From Parachlamydia acanthamoebae (GTDB lineage: Bacteria > Chlamydiota > Chlamydiia > Chlamydiales > Parachlamydiaceae): a stretch of 64,000 bases of DNA. This document shows positions 44,929 to 54,067 of the stretch, one piece after another. The notes under the pieces were generated by a model. It had not been told where the DNA came from and searched no databases. It was given only the letters and a program-made list of their open reading frames with translations. Made by a program: the position numbers and the translations under genes. Each line of letters opens with the position of its first letter. Positions within the stretch are counted from its first letter, which is position 1. The stretch covers positions 186,001 to 250,000 of the forward strand of contig NZ_BAWW01000066.1 of the NCBI RefSeq assembly GCF_000875975.1, given 5' to 3'.

Positions 44929-44958
44929 AAAGAAGACATAGATTTCTATGCCTTCTTT
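44929..44958 (-). terminator. Terminator of the DUF2233 gene
   Basis: AAAGAAGACATAG (44929-44941) and CTATGCCTTCTTT (44946-44958) form a stem of 12 pairs and one mismatch around a 4-nt loop, 13 nt after the minus-strand stop; the minus strand reads into TTTTG afterwards. Confidence 0.55.
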
Positions 44959-44971
44959 ATTACATCAGGGC

Positions 44972-46075
44972 TTACCGATTTTTTGGAATAATGACCAACG
45001 CATCCGATACTTTTCTTCCTTTTCGAGTGCCATCAGGAGGATCATTGACAACCACATTTTTCAAAACCATTGTCGAACACTTGCCCCCACATAGGTTAAG
45101 CGCCTCTACACACCCAAGTTTTTGCATAAGCTCCGCTAAGTCTGGAATTGTGATTCCTTTTGTGTTCCATATATTTTTATAAAACCCATCCACAACGACA
45201 AATAGCCAATTTCCATTTTCTAAAATACCTACAGCAGTTCGAGCTAAACGTACGTTTAAAAAATGAGAACCGGTTTGCTCAGCACTAAAATCTGTAACAA
45301 GGCGTCCTCCCCTCACCAAAATTGGAGTTCCTCCTACAATATGAACGATATCACTCCATTCTTCACTTTTCGTGTAAGGAGGATGAGATTGAGGGGTAAC
45401 ATGAATATCCCATTTAAAATCGTCACCTTCCGCTATTGGGGGAAAAGAAAGCGTTTTAAGAACTCCAATCATTAGAGAGACCCCATCTGCAGGAATAGAG
45501 GCTCGCTTTTTTTCAATTTTGCTCACTTTTTGATCTTTGATCAACAACTGTAGTCCAAGGTTTGGGTAATCAAATTGTTTTCCGATGTGAGGCGTACACA
45601 AAATAACCTGCTGATCTTTTAGAATGCGATTAATTCCATCAATTGGAATTACGGCATTTCCACTATAACCATAAATTTGCGTTAAGATTTGATCAAAAAG
45701 TACCTTCTCATCAGCATGAGACCATCCAATAGCCCCTCTAGGTTTGTGCGGAGTTCCATACCAATGATTATCGATTTTTAAAATTCCCATTGGGAGATCC
45801 GCAAACTCACCTTTCATTTTGAAAAAGCCCCCATTCACTGCTGCAATAGCCTTATGCCGTTTGGCCATCGAGCTAACAGCTTCAACATCGCCCTTGTTTT
45901 TAACGGGAATGATATCAAAAAAATGAGGATTCACTTCAAGAACATGTACGGATGTTTGATCCGATAAAAAAATATGGCTATAGGAAATTCCCTCCGGAAG
46001 CTCGACTGCAATAGCAGTTCTCACAATGGCTAGACAGCTGATCAAAAATAGTCGATTGATGATTGAATTAAACAT
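44972..46075 (-). CDS. Exported DUF2233/NAGPA-like phosphodiester glycosidase family protein
   Basis: This 367-residue protein has a signal peptide (NSIINRLFLISCLAIVRTA). The rest matches the DUF2233 fold of phosphodiester glycosidases such as NAGPA: 'AAVNGGFFKMKGEFADLPMG' (about 85-105), 'IVGGTPILVRGG' and 'LARTAVGI'. The usual closing motif L-D-G-G-G-S-S-T-M reads LCGGKCSTM here: the Asp is Cys, one Gly is Lys and one Ser is Cys. Activity may therefore be lost or changed. The start at 46075 has AAGGA before it. A decayed dehydrogenase lies immediately upstream. Confidence 0.83.
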   Translation of the reverse strand: MFNSIINRLFLISCLAIVRTAIAVELPEGISYSHIFLSDQTSVHVLEVNPHFFDIIPVKNKGDVEAVSSMAKRHKAIAAVNGGFFKMKGEFADLPMGILKIDNHWYGTPHKPRGAIGWSHADEKVLFDQILTQIYGYSGNAVIPIDGINRILKDQQVILCTPHIGKQFDYPNLGLQLLIKDQKVSKIEKKRASIPADGVSLMIGVLKTLSFPPIAEGDDFKWDIHVTPQSHPPYTKSEEWSDIVHIVGGTPILVRGGRLVTDFSAEQTGSHFLNVRLARTAVGILENGNWLFVVVDGFYKNIWNTKGITIPDLAELMQKLGCVEALNLCGGKCSTMVLKNVVVNDPPDGTRKGRKVSDALVIIPKNR

Positions 46076-46088
46076 TTTTTCCTTCTTT

Positions 46089-46733
46089 TCAAATAGCGAT
46101 TCGATACCCACCATCAACATACTGGATGGTGCCAGTCACATAGTCATTTTCAAATAAATAAAGAACACATTTCGCGATTTCTATGGGCTCCCCAAGACGT
46201 TTAGCAGGTAAACGTTTCACTAAAATTTTGAAGCATAGCTTCATTATCTTTTTCATATACATGGGCTAGACGTGGAGTATCGATACACCCCGGCGAAATA
46301 ACATTCACACGAATAGGAGCTAATTCAAGTGTAAAACCCCTGAAAAAAGCACAATAGCACCATTTTTGCTTATATGAGGCGTGCCATATTTTATGGAATA
46401 ATATTGCCCCCAAAATTTGCTATCAAAACTTGCTCGTGCAATCGATGTATCGAGTTCCAAACAAGATCCAGTAGAACTAGAAGAGCCTGGAGTTGCTAAA
46501 TAATCGAAATGGCCTATCTCAGAAAAGAAATTTTTCACGTTATGTTCATCAGACACGTCGAGTTGTTTGACAATGACGCTTGAACCGATTATTTCTTTTG
46601 CCTTATCTAATTTTTGTTGCGAGCGGCTAGCAATAACAACCTCAAAACCTTTATTTACAGCAAGTTGCGCTATGGCAAGGCCAATCCCCGAGCTTCTTCC
46701 AATGATCACAATGCATTTTCCTGCAAGTGACAT
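46089..46733 (-). pseudogene. Decayed short-chain dehydrogenase/reductase
   Basis: Three frames of one SDR gene are recognisable. The first holds the NAD(P) site 'CIVIIGRSSGIGLAIAQLA' (46733-46320), the second 'RVNVISPGCIDTPRLA', and the third 'AKRLGEPIEIAKCVLYLF' and 'QYVDGGYRIAI' to a TGA at 46089. The active-site Y-x-x-x-K segment is lost between the first and second. It cannot be functional. It differs from the SDR remnant at 14162, so two family members have decayed here. Confidence 0.85.
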
Positions 46734-46945
46734 AAGTGTTCCTACATATTTTAATTAAAAAAGAAAAAACATCGTAATCTTCTAAGGTTAATAATTCAAG
46801 TTCTTAGTTGATATACAGGTTTTGTGAAAATATGGATTTAATCAAAAAAAATTGCCACATGATTAGTTTTTATCAGGGAAAACAGAAGATTTTCTCTTTA
46901 TGGAGACGCCATAGAAAAAATCCCAGCGCTTTTAAAACGCGGTTA

Positions 46946-46974
46946 TTGAAAAAAAAAGGGGCCTTCTCTATGAT
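46946..46974 (+). promoter_or_regulatory. Promoter of tRNA-Ala
   Basis: TTGAAA (46946-46951) and TATGAT (46969-46974) are 17 bp apart. Start of transcription would fall about 5 nt before the tRNA. Confidence 0.7.
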
Positions 46975-46985
46975 TAGCAGGTCCT

Positions 46986-47058
46986 GGGGTGTTAGCTCAG
47001 TTGGTAGAGCGCAACAATGGCATTGTTGAGGTCATCGGTTCGAATCCGTTACACTCCA
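46986..47058 (+). tRNA. tRNA-Ala (anticodon GGC)
   Basis: A full cloverleaf folds: acceptor GGGGTGT/ACACTCC with the G3-U70 pair that marks alanine tRNAs, D-arm GCTC/GAGC, anticodon stem CAACA/TGTTG with loop ATGGCAT (anticodon GGC), and T-arm ATCGG/CCGTT, where the second pair is U-U. The discriminator is A; CCA is not encoded. The converging yacP gene ends at the very next base. Confidence 0.96.
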
Positions 47059-47739
47059 TCACTCTTTTTGATCTTCTTTCAACCTTTCATTAAACAGCCT
47101 TTCCCAGCGAGAATAATCAGATTCCAAGCGGACCTGTTCTTCTTGAATTTGTTTATCTTTTTTTAGCGATGCTTTTTTTCGTTTAGGGGGATTTTCTGCA
47201 ATGAGCTTTTCTAAATTTTTTTGAAAGGCATTGAGATAGTAGGAAAAACAATCTTCTGCTTGAACAGCTGGTAGAGGTTCTGTGGGGACTTTTTTTGGTG
47301 GAGTTATTTGTTTTTTTTCAAGCTGAAGACGAGGGAGAATCCGCCGTCGCCCTCGATTGGCATAGCGCTTATTTAACCATCCGATAAACTCTTCAACTGT
47401 TTCTGTTTTAGCGGCTTGCAATCTAGACAGCCAGGCTAACTTTTTATCTGAGGTTACAACGGTACATTGAAACGGTGACTTGCGTATTTTCAATTCACTG
47501 ATGATGAATTCATCCGCCGTTTCTCCCGTAGAAGAAAAGATGATTTCGAGCTGCTTATAATGTGTGCGGGAAGTCTCCCCCAGTTGATATTGCGCATCAA
47601 AAACAAGGGTCACATTTAAATTTAAAGCGGCAATTTTGGAGTGGAGATCTTCAATGATTTTTTCACGCTGTAGAGCGAGATTATCACCGACTCGCAAGAC
47701 GCGAAACATGAGATTATAGCCATCAATAAAGTAATGCAT
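47059..47739 (-). CDS. yacP: YacP/NYN-domain ribonuclease-like protein
   Basis: Residues 1-160 form an NYN (PIN-like) nuclease domain related to YacP/Rae1, which cuts RNA on ribosomes: 'HYFIDGYNLMFRV' has the first catalytic Asp, 'TLVFDAQYQ' the second and 'VVTSDKKLAWL' the third. The C-terminal 60 residues are basic and coiled. It is followed, on the minus strand, by the tRNA region, and overlaps rdgB by one base, so the two genes are co-transcribed. Confidence 0.86.
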   Translation of the reverse strand: MHYFIDGYNLMFRVLRVGDNLALQREKIIEDLHSKIAALNLNVTLVFDAQYQLGETSRTHYKQLEIIFSSTGETADEFIISELKIRKSPFQCTVVTSDKKLAWLSRLQAAKTETVEEFIGWLNKRYANRGRRRILPRLQLEKKQITPPKKVPTEPLPAVQAEDCFSYYLNAFQKNLEKLIAENPPKRKKASLKKDKQIQEEQVRLESDYSRWERLFNERLKEDQKE

Positions 47740-48332
47740 TATAAACTCTGCAAAACTCCCAGCAGCTTTTCAAAAGCTTTGTAACGATGAGAAATACGGT
47801 TTTTTGTAGAATCATCTAGCTCAGCAAACGTTTTGTCATAATCATGTTTGACAAACAGAGAATCATAGCCAAAACCATACCGCCCTTTTTCTTCTTTCAG
47901 CAAAAAGCCTTCACAAATGCCTGTCACACTTTTTTTTACTTCCCCCGTTGGCAATGCAAGCACTAAAGAGCACTGAAAATAGGCAGAACGCTGAATTTCG
48001 CTTAAATGCTGCATATTTTGCAAAAGCTTTTGTCGGTTTTCTGCATCTGTAGCATCCTCGCCCGCATAACGTCGTGAATAAATGCCCGGCGCCCCATCTA
48101 AAGCGGGAACAACCAATCCTGAATCATCTGCCAGCACCCACTTACCTAATACTTTAGCTGCATCAACCGCTTTCAGCTGCGCATTTTCTTGAAAGGTTTT
48201 GCCTTCTTCGACTGGAGACTTATATTGTGGAAAATTAAGAAGCGAGAGAACATCAATTCTAGGCAAAGACTTAAACATTTCGCGGAACTCTCGAATTTTA
48301 TGTAAATTCGAACTTGCAAGCACAATTTCCAT
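47739..48332 (-). CDS. rdgB: XTP/dITP diphosphatase
   Basis: RdgB/HAM1 removes non-canonical purine nucleotides, hydrolysing XTP and dITP to monophosphates. The 197 residues show 'ASSNLHKIREF', 'VEEGKTFQENAQLKA', 'LADDSGLVVPALDGAPGIYS' and 'GFGYDSLF', all family signatures, with normal length. Its stop shares one base with the yacP start. Confidence 0.96.
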   Translation of the reverse strand: MEIVLASSNLHKIREFREMFKSLPRIDVLSLLNFPQYKSPVEEGKTFQENAQLKAVDAAKVLGKWVLADDSGLVVPALDGAPGIYSRRYAGEDATDAENRQKLLQNMQHLSEIQRSAYFQCSLVLALPTGEVKKSVTGICEGFLLKEEKGRYGFGYDSLFVKHDYDKTFAELDDSTKNRISHRYKAFEKLLGVLQSL

Positions 48333-48481
48333 TTCAGACTCCTTTAAGTAGATGACAGTTAAATCCGAGAGGGCCTCAATATAACAATCCCAACAAAGAA
48401 ACTTTATAAGTCTCCCGTTGGGATTTTATAGCGCATATTAGACTCTATTCAAATCATCTGCTAAGAAAGAGTCAAATTTTA

Positions 48482-50650
48482 TTAATCTTGGAAGATGTTT
48501 TTAATCGTCCGGATGGTGAAATTCTGATTTCTAAACTCAAATTCTTCTCCAACTTTTCGTCCTAACATCGCCTCGGCAAATTTAGATTGAAATGATAGAA
48601 TATTTGTATCTGCATCTGCATCCCAAGGTCCTAAGATCGTATATGTCACCACATTTTTCTCAGGATCCTCCAATTCCACAATGCTTCCAACGCTAACTTG
48701 ATTGAGATAGATATCGTCTTTCGTGATGATGCGTGCACGATTAAGTTGCTCGGACAAACGCTTTAGCTCCCCTTGAAGGCGAGAACGCTTCTCTAAGGCA
48801 AACTTATATTCAGAATTTTCACGCAAGTCTCCCAAGGAACGCGCAGCTTCAATTTCACGCGCATTTTCCACAACTTCCGTTGTTCCAATCTGCCGAATTC
48901 TTTCCTGTGTTTGTAGGTATCCTTCTTCCGTCGTCCAAATCGTATTCTGATCGTTTTTTGTATCCTTACTTTGTCTAGCTGCGCCTAGAGTTGGATGAAC
49001 GACAGTCGCAAGAGAAGCTAAGATTTTTAGATCATGCTCAGTAAAGGTCTGACATTTGGAGGCCAGCAACAGAAACTCTTTTACAAATTCTTTGCTCATC
49101 CCTTCAATGAGGGCTCGGATGACTGCATAGCGTTTTTCGCTAATGAGATTGTACATCTTGCGAATCAGCTCGCGTTGTTGAGGGTCTCCCTCTAGTTTAT
49201 GCATGAGGACGAGGAAGCCATCTAAGAAACGACCTTGACCTTCTTTGTCATTGTAAGGAATCCCATCTGCTTTTTTAACCACTTTTTGGAAATACCAAAC
49301 AAACAATTCCGGATTTTTTTCAGGGTAGTGGAGCAAATCTTCCAACATATTGAGGAGTAGAGTTTTCGCTTCTTCATCTGCACAGATTTCTTTAATCAAA
49401 TATTCACGTAAAGTGGATTGATCTGTTTTCGCAAACATTTCAAGGAAAATGTGTGACCAATCTGCGCGTGAGTGTCTCACAACCATCAACGCCCGTTTTT
49501 TAAATGGGGTAATGTCGACTTTTTGAATCAGTTCAAAAGGCTGATCGGATTGCACAATCAAAGCTTGAGCCATTCTACCATGTTCCGAAAGACCTAAGAA
49601 GGAATCAAGAAACAGATGCGCTTGAACTTCTTGCTCGGGGAGAAGATCTGATTTTGTCAGCAATCCTGTGATTTTTGCTTGCAGAGTTTTCTTGACTTCT
49701 TGATCTTTTAAAATATTTGGGAAATCACGCACAAACTGATAAGAGGTTTGCAGAAGGTCATTTGTGTCCGTTTGGTTATCGATCGCATTTTGCCATCTGT
49801 CTTCGTGCTTCAATGCTGTTTTGCGAAGCCTGAAGGGTTCTTTTATCCCTTCTGGAGATTCAATCATCGTGTCTTTTTTCACTTTTGCACGAGCCCCTTG
49901 CCACCACTTATTCCAATCTTTTTCAGGAATCACTAATTCGCACAATTCATCTTTAACTTCGGCTGCAGTTTTGGGCCCTAAATCTTTGAGAAGAAGTTGA
50001 ACAACTGCTACTGGATCGTCTTTTGCTTCTTTTTCTAATTCGTCTGGATTTGCAAAACGGCGTGCTAAGAAGTGATCATCAGGAAGTGGAATGAGGGTTT
50101 TAAATGCATTCGCAAAGGAGAGATCTTTTCGGCCAGACACCCATTCGAATTCGAGAATGACCTGCTCTCTGACCAAAGAAACATCCATGATTTCCCCTGT
50201 GCCCCATCCGGCATTGTGGAAAACGACTTTCCCTTTCTTCATGTGGGCTAATAAATCATAGTTTGCGATGGCTCCTTGGAATTTATCTTTTTTGCGCAAT
50301 CCAATTAAACGCATCCTTTCTTCAAATAAAGGATCATTTCCGTGATGTTTTTTGAGAATGTCGTGGGTAATTTCGGCTAAAAGAGGAGTGTTTGTCGTTT
50401 CTAAGTCAATCAGAAGTTTCAAAACCTCGTAAGAGTCTTTGGGATTTTCGATTTTTTCCCATGTCGGAAGTGCGCTTTCCACATACTCCCCAAATGGCTT
50501 AGCCAGATCTGATTTTTTGATCATGCTAAGTAATTGAAGAAGCTCTTCAACATCGACAACATCGCACGTGCAATACTCTTCCCAAAGTTGAAAAAATTTA
50601 TTAAAATCTCTATTTTGAATTTGAGTGTGAAATTCTTCCAAATAGCCCAT
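48482..50650 (-). CDS. greA: Transcription elongation factor GreA with chlamydial N-terminal extension
   Basis: The last ~160 residues are GreA, which rescues stalled RNA polymerase by inducing cleavage of the nascent RNA. 'ARSLGDLRENSEYKFAL' carries the acidic tip residues and 'GRKVGEEFEF' the C-terminal domain. The first ~560 residues are a helical extension also known from chlamydial GreA proteins but absent in E. coli (158 residues). The start at 50650 ('MGYLEEFHTQ') follows GAGGG by about 9 nt; the ATG at 50677 has none. The extension may bind RNA polymerase or another chlamydial factor. Confidence 0.94.
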   Translation of the reverse strand: MGYLEEFHTQIQNRDFNKFFQLWEEYCTCDVVDVEELLQLLSMIKKSDLAKPFGEYVESALPTWEKIENPKDSYEVLKLLIDLETTNTPLLAEITHDILKKHHGNDPLFEERMRLIGLRKKDKFQGAIANYDLLAHMKKGKVVFHNAGWGTGEIMDVSLVREQVILEFEWVSGRKDLSFANAFKTLIPLPDDHFLARRFANPDELEKEAKDDPVAVVQLLLKDLGPKTAAEVKDELCELVIPEKDWNKWWQGARAKVKKDTMIESPEGIKEPFRLRKTALKHEDRWQNAIDNQTDTNDLLQTSYQFVRDFPNILKDQEVKKTLQAKITGLLTKSDLLPEQEVQAHLFLDSFLGLSEHGRMAQALIVQSDQPFELIQKVDITPFKKRALMVVRHSRADWSHIFLEMFAKTDQSTLREYLIKEICADEEAKTLLLNMLEDLLHYPEKNPELFVWYFQKVVKKADGIPYNDKEGQGRFLDGFLVLMHKLEGDPQQRELIRKMYNLISEKRYAVIRALIEGMSKEFVKEFLLLASKCQTFTEHDLKILASLATVVHPTLGAARQSKDTKNDQNTIWTTEEGYLQTQERIRQIGTTEVVENAREIEAARSLGDLRENSEYKFALEKRSRLQGELKRLSEQLNRARIITKDDIYLNQVSVGSIVELEDPEKNVVTYTILGPWDADADTNILSFQSKFAEAMLGRKVGEEFEFRNQNFTIRTIKNIFQD

Positions 50651-51231
50651 TGCCGTCATCCCTCGTTTGTCTAACATTTAAATAAAAAAACTAATTAGCC
50701 AGGATTACTCTACAACAATTGCTAGAATAAACCCTGCATTCAATCATCAGTTGAGTTTGCGCTATTAAATTTTTTTAGAATCAGTGGAGCACTTTGTCCC
50801 AACATAAGACGCTTTCAATTAGAGTTCTTAAGTAAGAGTTTATTCGAATTAAAATTATGATTGTTCCTGCACGAAAAAGTATAGCTTTTCATTTGATTTA
50901 TTTCAATTCTTTGCATGTAAATGCATATAATTAACAATTCGAGCTTAAGCAAATACGTTATTATTGCTCTTGCAACCCCTCTCTCGGCACACTTCACTAT
51001 CAGCCTTAAAGGATAATCTAAAAGGAAAATAAAAAAACAGGGCGATAAGAAGGTGATATATTGCAGATATATTTTTTTTTAATATTGATTAACCAACATG
51101 CACTCTTAGCTTTAGCGCGTCTTTTTTCCCCTTCTTGAGCTTTTTTTAATGGCGTGATAAAATGTTATTAGAAGCGTATGGTATTCTCATTTTTAAAAAT
51201 TGAGCCTTTTTCTTTGTAATTGAGAGCTAAA
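50651..51231. other. Intergenic region between greA and a hypothetical gene
   Basis: About 580 bp between divergent genes. It must contain the promoters for greA and the 51232 gene but no pair stands out. A TTGCATGTAAATGCATA near-palindrome lies at about 50915. No tRNA or long frame is seen. Confidence 0.4.
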
Positions 51232-51678
51232 ATGGTAGAAGACCCACCACCTAATATTTTTGATTTTGCTGGTAAAAAAAAGAGCCCAAAGAAAAAAATC
51301 CATCCCGCATCGCATCACACACCCGCTCCACTTCAAGAAAAAAAGCCATCCGAAGATAAAGAAATAACTCAAATGCTTGATAGAATGAACTTTATGCGCC
51401 GAGATTTGGAAAAAAAACTCGAGGAAGTTTATTCAAAATCAGGCATGTCTCCTTATGAAATCGACGCTTTTTTGAACAATCCGAAAAATGTCGGAACCCC
51501 TCTCTGGGAAAAAATGCAAGAGCAAAGGAAGCAAGTCGCCGATCGGTTGCGATCGATGGCTGGAATTGAACAAAAAACAAGAAACGAAATCGAAAAGCAC
51601 AAAGAAATTGAAATTGAAATCAAAAAAAGAAAAAGCAAGTTACTAGGAACACGTAAAAAGTGGATTCCAATTAAGTGA
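51232..51678 (+). CDS. Hypothetical charged coiled-coil protein, 148 aa
   Basis: The start at 51232 follows GAGAG; an upstream TTG is unlikely. The protein is lysine-rich and has no signal peptide. Residues about 15-45 are basic and proline-rich, then residues 50-148 form long charged helices ('MLDRMNFMRRDLEKKLEEVY', 'GIEQKTRNEIEKHKEIEIEI'), a probable coiled coil. Proteins of this type are seen in chlamydiae, but I cannot name this one. It precedes the glycosyltransferase pair by 40 nt. Confidence 0.72.
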   Translation: MVEDPPPNIFDFAGKKKSPKKKIHPASHHTPAPLQEKKPSEDKEITQMLDRMNFMRRDLEKKLEEVYSKSGMSPYEIDAFLNNPKNVGTPLWEKMQEQRKQVADRLRSMAGIEQKTRNEIEKHKEIEIEIKKRKSKLLGTRKKWIPIK

Positions 51679-51718
51679 TCTTATCTTTCGTCATTATTTA
51701 CAATACATTAGGTTTCAT

Positions 51719-52888
51719 ATGATCAACCGAATCGATATTTTCATCCCCGCTCGTAGCCAATATGGCGTTTTGAATCAATTCACGACGGACTTCGCAGCGG
51801 CGCTTACTCGCCAAGGCGTTAACTGTCGTATTCTGAAAGCCGAGAGGGATAATCCCAGACCTTTTCTAGACCAAATATTTCAAGATCCACCCAATTGCAC
51901 CCTTTCTTTTAATGGACTCTTACCAGATGAAGAGGGCCGTTTTTTTTGTGATCTGATTAACATCCCTCACGTGGCCTATCTTGTGGATGCTCCCACACTT
52001 TTTTTTTCTTTAGCCAATAGCCCCTTAACGATTATCACCTGTGTTGACCGACTGGGCAGCCAATTTTTTACTGAGCTCGAAAGTGCTCAGTCTTTTTTCC
52101 TTCCCCATGGAGTTGATCAAGACCTTAAAGATCTACATTTGGAAAAAAAGTACGAAGTTGTCATGTTCTCCTCTTGCATCGACTATGAAAAAATTCGAGA
52201 AAATTGGGAGCAACGTTTTTCCAAACCTTTGATCAACGCGCTGAATGAAGCGATAGACGTTTCACTGAATCAAGATGGGATCTCTTATATTCATGCATTT
52301 GTGCAAGCCGTGGATAAACAAGCTAAACAAGGCAATCCCATCCCCTCGCATGAAATTAACTTTGTCGAAGTTTTAGACATGCTAGAACGCTACATTCGGG
52401 GAAAAGACCGCGTGGAGCTAGTGCGCAACATTCGAGATGCCCAGGTCGATGTTTTTGGAGCCCCCGATGAATCCAAAAGTTGGAGCGACTACTTTAAAGA
52501 TATGCCTAATGTTCGCTGCCATGATCCTGTTCCTTATCAAGAGGCCATTCAAATCATGCAGCAATCAAAAATTGTGCTAAGTAGCTGCGCCTGGATCAAA
52601 GACGGTCTGCATGAGCGCATTTTGGCTGGCACTCAATCGGGAGCTCTGGTTGTTTGCCAAGAAAACCCCTATCTTCTGGAAGAGTTTCCTCGGGATAAAA
52701 GTTTACTTTATTACCGACATGGCCAATGGGATGCGCTAAATGCTAGCATTTATCACTTCCTTAACAACGAAAACGAAAGACAAGATCGCGTGCAGCAAGG
52801 ACAAAATATTGTCCAAAATGGGCATACCTGGGATCATCGCGCCAGACAGCTTCTTCGCGATTTAAATACTTACTTTTCATCTGAATAG
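51719..52888 (+). CDS. CgeB-like glycosyltransferase, copy 1 of a tandem pair
   Basis: This 389-residue protein resembles the CgeB/DUF3880 family of GT-B glycosyltransferases. The nucleotide-sugar region has 'LHERILAGTQSGALVVCQEN' (about 299-318) like other GT-B members, and 'VAYLVDAPTLFF' recalls the DUF3880 N-terminal half. No membrane segment or signal is seen. The donor and acceptor are unknown. The following gene is a paralogue, starting 8 nt later, with 'IDIFIPARSQYGVLNQF' matching 'IDVLMPESSQYQVLHHF'. The pair probably builds a surface glycan or modifies proteins. Confidence 0.8.
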   Translation: MINRIDIFIPARSQYGVLNQFTTDFAAALTRQGVNCRILKAERDNPRPFLDQIFQDPPNCTLSFNGLLPDEEGRFFCDLINIPHVAYLVDAPTLFFSLANSPLTIITCVDRLGSQFFTELESAQSFFLPHGVDQDLKDLHLEKKYEVVMFSSCIDYEKIRENWEQRFSKPLINALNEAIDVSLNQDGISYIHAFVQAVDKQAKQGNPIPSHEINFVEVLDMLERYIRGKDRVELVRNIRDAQVDVFGAPDESKSWSDYFKDMPNVRCHDPVPYQEAIQIMQQSKIVLSSCAWIKDGLHERILAGTQSGALVVCQENPYLLEEFPRDKSLLYYRHGQWDALNASIYHFLNNENERQDRVQQGQNIVQNGHTWDHRARQLLRDLNTYFSSE

Positions 52889-52895
52889 GAATTGC

Positions 52896-54035
52896 ATGAT
52901 TGAAAAGATCGACGTTTTAATGCCCGAAAGCAGCCAATACCAAGTTTTGCATCATTTTTCACAAAAACTTTTTGAGGCGCTATGCCGAACAGGCCTAAGC
53001 TGCCGCTTATTAAAAGGGCTGGAAATCGAAGCAACGCTTTTGAGTGATCCACCAGATCTGACCATCTGTTTTAATGGAGCGCCACAAGATGCGGAAGGAA
53101 TTTTTTTATGTGATATCATTCAAAAACCTCATCTTTCATATCTTGTGGATGTCCCCTATCACTACTATGAGCTTCTTCAAAGCCCCCATATGGCCATTGC
53201 ATGTGTCGATGAATTTTATGGAGAACTCCTAGACTCGCTTCGTTTTCCCAATCATCTATTTCTGCCTCATGCTGTTGAGAGAGAAATTTTTGAAGACACC
53301 GAGCGAGAGAAAAGCTTTGAAGTTGTGATGCTAGCTTCTTTCATTGACTATAAAATTCGTATGCAAGACTGGAAGAAAAAATTTCCCACTTATGTCGTAA
53401 AAGCCATGCAATTTGCTGTCGAGCAAACCTTTGCAGATGCCTCCACCTCATTCATCGAAGCATTTCATGCTGAACTCAACCAGCAAATCAAGCAAATAAC
53501 CCATTTCGATTTGCGCGCCATTCCTTACTTCACCATTTTCCGCGAAATTGAGTTGTGTATCAAAGGAAAGGGACGCATCGATCTTGTCAAAGCTCTTAAA
53601 GATTTACCTGTACATCTATTTTGTTCAGAGGAAGATCAAAGCTATTGGAAAAAAGCTTTGGGGAAAAAAACGCGAACCGTTTTTCATCCCCCAATTGACT
53701 ATGCTTCTTCTTATGATTTGATGAAAGCAAGTCGCATTGTTTTAAATAGTAGTCCCCACATTAAAAGAGGGGCGCAAGAACGAATTTTTGGCGGCCTTGC
53801 TTGTGATGCTCTGGTTGTCACAGCTGAAAATGCTTACCTGAATAAAATATTCAGGAATAACGAGGATCTACTTCTCTATCAGCCAACAAAATTGGATCAA
53901 TTACCTGAACAAATCTCTTACTATCTTGAAAATGAAGAACAGCGCAGAACTGTGGCACAAAGTGGCAAACTAAAGGTCAAGCAAGCGCATACTTGGGATC
54001 ATCGGGTAAAAACTTTAATGGATCAAATCAATTGA
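52896..54035 (+). CDS. CgeB-like glycosyltransferase, copy 2 of a tandem pair
   Basis: The 379 residues are collinear with the previous gene's product and share its N- and C-terminal blocks ('LSYLVDVPYHYYELLQSP', 'GAQERIFGGLACDALVVTAE', 'HTWDHRVKTLMDQIN'), but the two differ at many positions, so the duplication is old and each may act on a different sugar. 'AQERIF..LACDALVVTAEN' is the GT-B nucleotide-binding end. It lies 32 nt before pcm. A role in glycan assembly is inferred from the family. Confidence 0.8.
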   Translation: MIEKIDVLMPESSQYQVLHHFSQKLFEALCRTGLSCRLLKGLEIEATLLSDPPDLTICFNGAPQDAEGIFLCDIIQKPHLSYLVDVPYHYYELLQSPHMAIACVDEFYGELLDSLRFPNHLFLPHAVEREIFEDTEREKSFEVVMLASFIDYKIRMQDWKKKFPTYVVKAMQFAVEQTFADASTSFIEAFHAELNQQIKQITHFDLRAIPYFTIFREIELCIKGKGRIDLVKALKDLPVHLFCSEEDQSYWKKALGKKTRTVFHPPIDYASSYDLMKASRIVLNSSPHIKRGAQERIFGGLACDALVVTAENAYLNKIFRNNEDLLLYQPTKLDQLPEQISYYLENEEQRRTVAQSGKLKVKQAHTWDHRVKTLMDQIN

Positions 54036-54067
54036 TTAAAATGAAATGTTTTTTGTAATAAAAAAAT

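Noticed and set aside
44844-45182. Open frame of 112 codons on the + strand across the end of the DUF2233 gene
   Set aside because: It is antisense to a conserved domain and to a terminator hairpin, with no ribosome site.
50900-50935. TTGCATGTAAATGCATA near-palindrome as an operator
   Set aside because: It is imperfect, lies far from either gene start and its composition makes chance symmetry likely.
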